From Streptomyces shenzhenensis (GTDB lineage: Bacteria; Actinomycetota; Actinomycetes; Streptomycetales; Streptomycetaceae): 64,000 bases of DNA. Position 1 is the first letter of the stretch, and the number at the start of each line of letters is the position of its first letter. A program made the translations under genes and the position numbers. The stretch covers positions 62,001 to 126,000 of the forward strand of contig NZ_JAJONF010000009.1 in assembly GCF_021462265.1 (NCBI RefSeq). The letters are read 5' to 3'. Below, piece after piece: positions 60,372 through 64,000 of the stretch. A model generated the notes under the pieces. That model had not been told where the DNA came from and searched no databases. It saw only the letters and a list, made by a program, of their open reading frames with translations.

Positions 60372-61883
60372 TTAGGCCAGTCGGATCACATTCCAGGAAA
60401 GGGGTTCGAGGACAGCACTGAGCGTGCCGTCGTTCAGCGATGTGCCCTCGGCCGGATGAGGGGTCACCCGCTCCGGGTCCGCCAAGGTGTTGCGGGCGTC
60501 CGGGTCCTCGTCCGACAGGACGCTGTGCTCCGTGACCTGGGTCAGGTCCAGTCCGCTCAGGGCGATTTCCAGCGGCAGCGGCTCCGTCCGGCTGCGGTTG
60601 ACGGCGAAGACCGTGACCGTGCCGTCCTCGGCCCGGACCGCCGTCGCGTGCAGCAGGCTGGTCTCGCCGTACTTCTTCGTGTCGTACGTCGGTGAGTCCG
60701 CCCGTACGTCCAGGACCTGGCCCCTGCCGTACCGGGACGCCTGGGCGAACGGGAAGAACGTCGTCTGCCGCCAGGCCGGGCCGCCGGGCTCCGTCATGAT
60801 CGGGGCGATCACGTTGACCAGCTGGGCCAGGCAGGCGACCGTGACGCGGTCGGCGTGGCGGAGCAGGGCGATGAGGAGGGAGCCGAAGACCACCGCGTCC
60901 AGGACGCTGTAGTTGTCCTCCAGGAGACGGGGGGCCTCGGCCCAGTCCCGCGCGGCGGAGTTCTCGATCTGGTGCCACTTCGAGGTGTACCAGACGTTCC
61001 ACTCGTCGAAGGAGAGGTTGATCTTCTTCCGGGACTTCAGTCTGGCGCCCACGTGGTCACAGGTGGCGACCACGTTCTCGATGAAGGACTCCATGTCGAC
61101 GGCGGAGGCCAGGAAGGAGTCGAGATCGCCGTCCTGGGGCTCGTAGTAGGCGTGCAGGGAGATGTAGTCGACCAGGTCGTACGTCTCCGTGAGGACCGTC
61201 GCCTCCCACTCGGCGAAGGTCGGCATGGACTGGCTGGAGGAACCGCAGGCGACCAGTTCCACGGACGGGTCCATCTGGCGCATGGCGCGGGCGGTCTCGG
61301 CGGCGATGCGGCCGTACTCCCCGGCGGTCTTGTGTCCGGTCTGCCAGGGGCCGTCCATCTCGTTGCCCAGGCACCAGAGTCTGATGCCGAAGGGGTCCTT
61401 GTCGCCGTGGGCGGCGCGGAGGTCCGACAGGGCGGTTCCGGAGGAGTGGTTGGCGTACTCCTGGAGCTCCAGGGCCTCCGCCACGCCCCGCGTGCCGAGG
61501 TTGATCGCCATCATGGGCTCGGCCTGCGGGCCGACCTTCTTCAGGAAGCCGATGTACTCGGCGAGCCCGAAGCGGTTGGTCTCCGTCGACCGCCAGGCGA
61601 GGTCGAGGCGGCGGGGGCGTTCCGCCGCCGGGCCGACCGAGTCCTCCCACTTGTAGCCGGAGACGAAGTTGCCGCCGGGATAGCGGAGGGTGGTGACGCC
61701 GAGTTCACGGACGAGGCCGAGGACGTCCGTGCGGAGGCCTTCGGCGTCGGCCGCGGGGTGGGCCGGCTCGTAGATACCGGTGTAGACGCAGCGGCCCAGG
61801 TGCTCGATGAAGGAGCCGAACAGGCGGGGGTTGACTTCGCCGACGGTGAAGGCGGGGTCGAGGGTGAAGCGGGCGGTGCGCAA
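60372..61883 (-). CDS. GH51 alpha-L-arabinofuranosidase
   Basis: A 503-residue GH51 enzyme of standard intracellular length with no signal peptide. GSFIEHLGRCVYTGIYEP is typical, the acid/base is Glu175 in CLGNEMDG and the nucleophile is Glu294 in SFDEWNVWY. It removes arabinofuranosyl residues from imported arabino-oligosaccharides. The start is a TTG at 61883 with AAAGG upstream. A long leader (about 150 bases) carries a TTCGAAC-type dyad similar to that of the sugar operon at 22486. Confidence 0.93.
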   Translation of the reverse strand: MRTARFTLDPAFTVGEVNPRLFGSFIEHLGRCVYTGIYEPAHPAADAEGLRTDVLGLVRELGVTTLRYPGGNFVSGYKWEDSVGPAAERPRRLDLAWRSTETNRFGLAEYIGFLKKVGPQAEPMMAINLGTRGVAEALELQEYANHSSGTALSDLRAAHGDKDPFGIRLWCLGNEMDGPWQTGHKTAGEYGRIAAETARAMRQMDPSVELVACGSSSQSMPTFAEWEATVLTETYDLVDYISLHAYYEPQDGDLDSFLASAVDMESFIENVVATCDHVGARLKSRKKINLSFDEWNVWYTSKWHQIENSAARDWAEAPRLLEDNYSVLDAVVFGSLLIALLRHADRVTVACLAQLVNVIAPIMTEPGGPAWRQTTFFPFAQASRYGRGQVLDVRADSPTYDTKKYGETSLLHATAVRAEDGTVTVFAVNRSRTEPLPLEIALSGLDLTQVTEHSVLSDEDPDARNTLADPERVTPHPAEGTSLNDGTLSAVLEPLSWNVIRLA

Positions 61884-61913
61884 TGTTCGCCTTTCGGGGT
61901 GGGTGGTTGATCC

Positions 61914-62068
61914 ACGGACACAGCCCCGCGCCCCCCGCAGGGGCTCTGGCCGGCCGTCCTTTGTCCAGCTTCGTCGTGCTCGTGATCGCGCTCGCGACCC
62001 CGTTCGAGATATCGGCTCATGCTCGCAACTTCGAACGGGACCGTAAGATCGAAGCGCGCGCGCGTCAA
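61914..62068 (-). promoter_or_regulatory. GH51 promoter, candidate operator and a partial dispersed repeat (copy H)
   Basis: On the minus strand TTGACG (62068-62063) and TACGGT (62045-62040) are 17 bases apart. Downstream, GTTCGA (62002-62007) and TCGAAC (62031-62036) form an inverted repeat 35 bases end to end, containing ATCTCGAAC, which also occurs in the sugar operon promoter. Around 61914-61950 a CACAGCCCCGCGCCCC fragment of the dispersed repeat remains. The bases from 62069 to 62206 show only a TAGTCT box (62146-62151), a possible promoter for the next gene. Confidence 0.45.
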
Positions 62069-62206
62069 TGGGTCCGGCGTGATTTTCCCGCCCCGGGCAG
62101 TCGTTGCCCTGTGAACTACCGCTCGAACTACCGGCGCCGGGCGCGTAGTCTCAAACGGGCCGACGCAGCGCGGTGACCGCCGCCGGGGCGGCGCGAAGGG
62201 GGAGCG

Positions 62207-62803
62207 ATGGACTTGGCCGGCGCGCGGCACCGGTGGGCCCGGATCACTGTGCGGCCGCGGCGCTCCCGGCCGAGGCCGGGGATGCGCGGACTCGCCGCCG
62301 GCCTCAGCGCCGCCGTCCGCGCCGGCACCCGGCCACCGGCCGACGTACGGGAGTTGTGCCGGGCGCTGTGCGCGGAGATGGGCCGCAGACGCGAGGGCCG
62401 GCCCGTCGAGCTGCGTTTCGAACGGTTCCCCGACGAGATCGAGGTCACCGGACTGTGGGTGGAGTTCCTGGACTTCGACCTGGTGATAGTCGAGGAGCGG
62501 GCCGAGGCCGTACAGCAACTGGTCATCCTGGGACACGAGTTGTGGCACATGCACGCGCGTCACACGCATCATCACGCGGCCGCGGCGAACGCCTTCGCCG
62601 GGCGGCCGGGCTGGGACTCCGTCGCGCTGACCGTGGCCGCCCGCAACGGCTCCCGGGAGGCCGACGAGGCCGAGGCCGACGACTTCGGGCACCGGCTCGC
62701 GGCCGCGCTCCGGTCCTTCCTGCCCGGCCGGGGCGGCGAGGCTCCGCCGGATCCGGTCCAGCGCTCCCTCGGCTACCGCGGGCGTGAAGGCGGAGCACGG
62801 TGA
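62207..62803 (+). CDS. HExxH metallopeptidase-like protein (ImmA/IrrE-like)
   Basis: A 198-residue protein. The zinc motif H110-E-L-W-H114 lies in VILGHELWHMHARHTHHH, and an acidic READEAEADDFGHRLA segment downstream could provide the third ligand. This spacing and size fit the ImmA/IrrE-like group often annotated in Streptomyces as a toxin component. Many group members pair with a DNA-binding partner and cleave it, but no XRE gene is adjacent here. A GGGGGAG ribosome binding site precedes the ATG. The stop overlaps the GTG of the next, membrane-protein gene by four bases. Confidence 0.75.
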   Translation: MDLAGARHRWARITVRPRRSRPRPGMRGLAAGLSAAVRAGTRPPADVRELCRALCAEMGRRREGRPVELRFERFPDEIEVTGLWVEFLDFDLVIVEERAEAVQQLVILGHELWHMHARHTHHHAAAANAFAGRPGWDSVALTVAARNGSREADEAEADDFGHRLAAALRSFLPGRGGEAPPDPVQRSLGYRGREGGAR

Positions 62804-64000
62804 CCTCCTCCCCACTGGCCGCGGGCCCGGCCGCGTTCCTCACCGGGCTGTACATCTCCTTCTGGCTCCCGGGCCTCGTGCTGACCGCGGCCCTGGTGAT
62901 CAAGCTGCCGAGCATCCTCAAGCTGTGGCGGGACCCGCTGCTGCGTGCCGTGGGCGGTCTGCTGCTGTTCGCCTGCGCGGTGTTCGCCTTCGCCGCCCCG
63001 CCCACCATCGCCTGGACGAACCGGGTGACCGGCGTGCCGAACATCGCGGCGCCCCTGGTGTACTCCCTGATCACCGCGCTGTCCGCGTCCTGGCTGCTGC
63101 TGGTCGTGCACTGGCGCAACGGCCACACCGACCGCCGGGAGCAGACGCGGCGCGCGACCCGCTGGGTGGTCTCGGTCTACGCGGCCGTGGTCGTCGCCCT
63201 GTGGGTGCTGTTCGCGCTCGCCGACGTGCCCGTGGAGCAGGTCCGGAACCTGGACACCTACTACGCGAGTACGCCGTTCATGCGCGAGGAGATCCTGCTC
63301 TACCTCCTCGCGCACACCGTGGCCTGCGCCATCACGACCCGGCTGGTGTGGAACTGGATCCGCACCGACGGCCTCGACGCCTGGCTGCGCTGGGGGCTCA
63401 GGTTCCTGGGCATCGGCTACGCGACGAACCTGCTCTTCAGCGCCGCCAAGTTCACGGCCGTGGCGGCCCGCTGGACCGGTCACGACCTGGACTGGCTGAA
63501 CACCAACATCGCACCGTCGGCCGCCTGCATCGCCGCCACGCTCGTCGCGACCGGCTTCATCGTCCCGCACGCCGGCCAGTACTTCCACGACCGCTGGCTG
63601 CTGCGCCGTCGGCACCGCTCCCTGAAGCCGCTCGCCCGGCTGCTGCGGACCGTCGTGGGCGGCCGCGAACCGCTCGCCCTGCGCGCCACCGCCGAGATGC
63701 GCCTGATCCGCCGCGAGACGTACATCCGCGACGCGCTCCTGCCGCTGTCCCGGTTCCTCGACGAGAACCTGCGCGGCCGGGCCCACGACGCCGCTCTCGC
63801 CCTCGGCCACGAACCCGGCCGGGCCCAGGCCCTGGCCGCCGCCGTGACGGTCCTGGACGCCGTCGAGAGCGGACGGCACGGCCCGGACGACGACGGCGGC
63901 ACCGGCGAGACCGACGCCTCGTATCTGCTCCAGGAGATCCAGGCCCTCTCCGAGGCCCTGCGCCACCCCGAAGAGATCACGGCGGTACGCACCCGCGCGG
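62800..64000 (+). CDS. MAB_1171c-like seven-helix membrane protein, 5' part
   Basis: The GTG at 62800 overlaps the preceding stop (GTGA) and the frame is open to the window end (400 codons). Seven hydrophobic segments are visible, at about residues 13-34, 50-66, 82-102, 122-141, 162-183, 198-218 and 235-256. A cytoplasmic tail of at least 140 residues follows (DRWLLRRRHRSLKPLARLLR onward). This matches the DUF6545/MAB_1171c putative transporter family. The usual coupling with an HExxH protein suggests a membrane sensor controlling the peptidase, or the reverse; transport has not been shown. Confidence 0.75.
   Translation, partial: MTSSPLAAGPAAFLTGLYISFWLPGLVLTAALVIKLPSILKLWRDPLLRAVGGLLLFACAVFAFAAPPTIAWTNRVTGVPNIAAPLVYSLITALSASWLLLVVHWRNGHTDRREQTRRATRWVVSVYAAVVVALWVLFALADVPVEQVRNLDTYYASTPFMREEILLYLLAHTVACAITTRLVWNWIRTDGLDAWLRWGLRFLGIGYATNLLFSAAKFTAVAARWTGHDLDWLNTNIAPSAACIAATLVATGFIVPHAGQYFHDRWLLRRRHRSLKPLARLLRTVVGGREPLALRATAEMRLIRRETYIRDALLPLSRFLDENLRGRAHDAALALGHEPGRAQALAAAVTVLDAVESGRHGPDDDGGTGETDASYLLQEIQALSEALRHPEEITAVRTRA

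Noticed and set aside
57088..61002. A minus-strand open frame of about 1,300 codons opposite the GH35 gene
   Set aside because: It is the shadow of the GH35, Rrf2 and GH51 coding regions, with no recognisable domain and low-complexity composition.

Overview
The window is about 64 kb of very GC-rich DNA with almost exclusive use of GC-ending codons, a complete fabD-fabH-acpP-fabF operon behind its PucR-type activator, DUF397/DUF5753 regulator pairs, SCO2400-family and MAB_1171c-like proteins, many GTG and TTG starts and many apparently leaderless promoters. All of this points to a Streptomyces chromosome. I see no rRNA, tRNA, insertion sequence, prophage or CRISPR array.

Layout. (1) 1-8.6 kb: small regulator/enzyme units, often divergent pairs with readable operators: a DHA2-type MFS exporter and its TetR regulator, an alpha/beta hydrolase, a DUF4429/SHOCT protein, MerR, GNAT, a penicillin-binding-like hydrolase, an epoxide-hydrolase-like enzyme with its MarR repressor, and a pirin. 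(2) 7.4-12.4 kb: FasR and the type II fatty acid synthase operon, closed by a strong terminator. (3) 12.6-22.3 kb: DUF3145, an SGNH lipoprotein, a mutarotase, a secreted pyroglutamyl-peptidase-like protein with Ser at the catalytic Cys position, EI24, an esterase, a MarR/reductase divergon, an AhpD-like protein and an SCO2400-family protein. (4) 22.4-31.0 kb: a sugar operon with an enolase-superfamily dehydratase, a zinc dehydrogenase, a TIM-barrel protein, a ChvE-type sugar ABC transporter and a Tat-exported mutarotase. (5) 31.2-35.2 kb: an aminotransferase with a long low-complexity tail, tandem repeats, and an aldo-keto reductase divergent from an XRE regulator.

(6) 35.3-48.5 kb: an aromatic catabolic island. 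Ten minus-strand genes, mostly overlapping by four bases, encode an extradiol meta-cleavage route of the 3-(3-hydroxyphenyl)propionate (mhp) type (hydroxylase, dioxygenase, C-C hydrolase, hydratase, HpaI-like aldolase, AAHS importer). To these are added a Baeyer-Villiger monooxygenase, a second flavin hydroxylase, an FAH-family hydrolase and an NTF2-like protein. A divergent TetR regulator and an SDR that lacks the usual Tyr and Lys complete the unit. A perfect TetR-type dyad covers the operon promoter. The operon carries three separate tandem-repeat tracts.

(7) 48.6-56.4 kb: galU, an anti-sigma-type ATPase, a DUF5753/DUF397 pair whose regulator holds the only in-frame TTA codon I found, a lipoprotein, and XRE and AraC regulators around an epimerase-like SDR. 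(8) 56.5-64 kb: a degenerate repeat tract, a cysteine-free Rrf2 regulator, a secreted GH35 beta-galactosidase convergent with an intracellular GH51 arabinofuranosidase, and an HExxH protein coupled to a seven-helix MAB_1171c-like membrane protein that runs off the end.

How it works together: the window mixes core lipid synthesis with plant-biomass use (galactose/arabinose uptake and hydrolysis, phenylpropanoid breakdown). An interspersed GC-rich palindromic repeat family recurs at least eight times, mostly at 3' gene ends. At least fifteen genes show a TANNNT -10 box placed 6-9 bases before the start codon.
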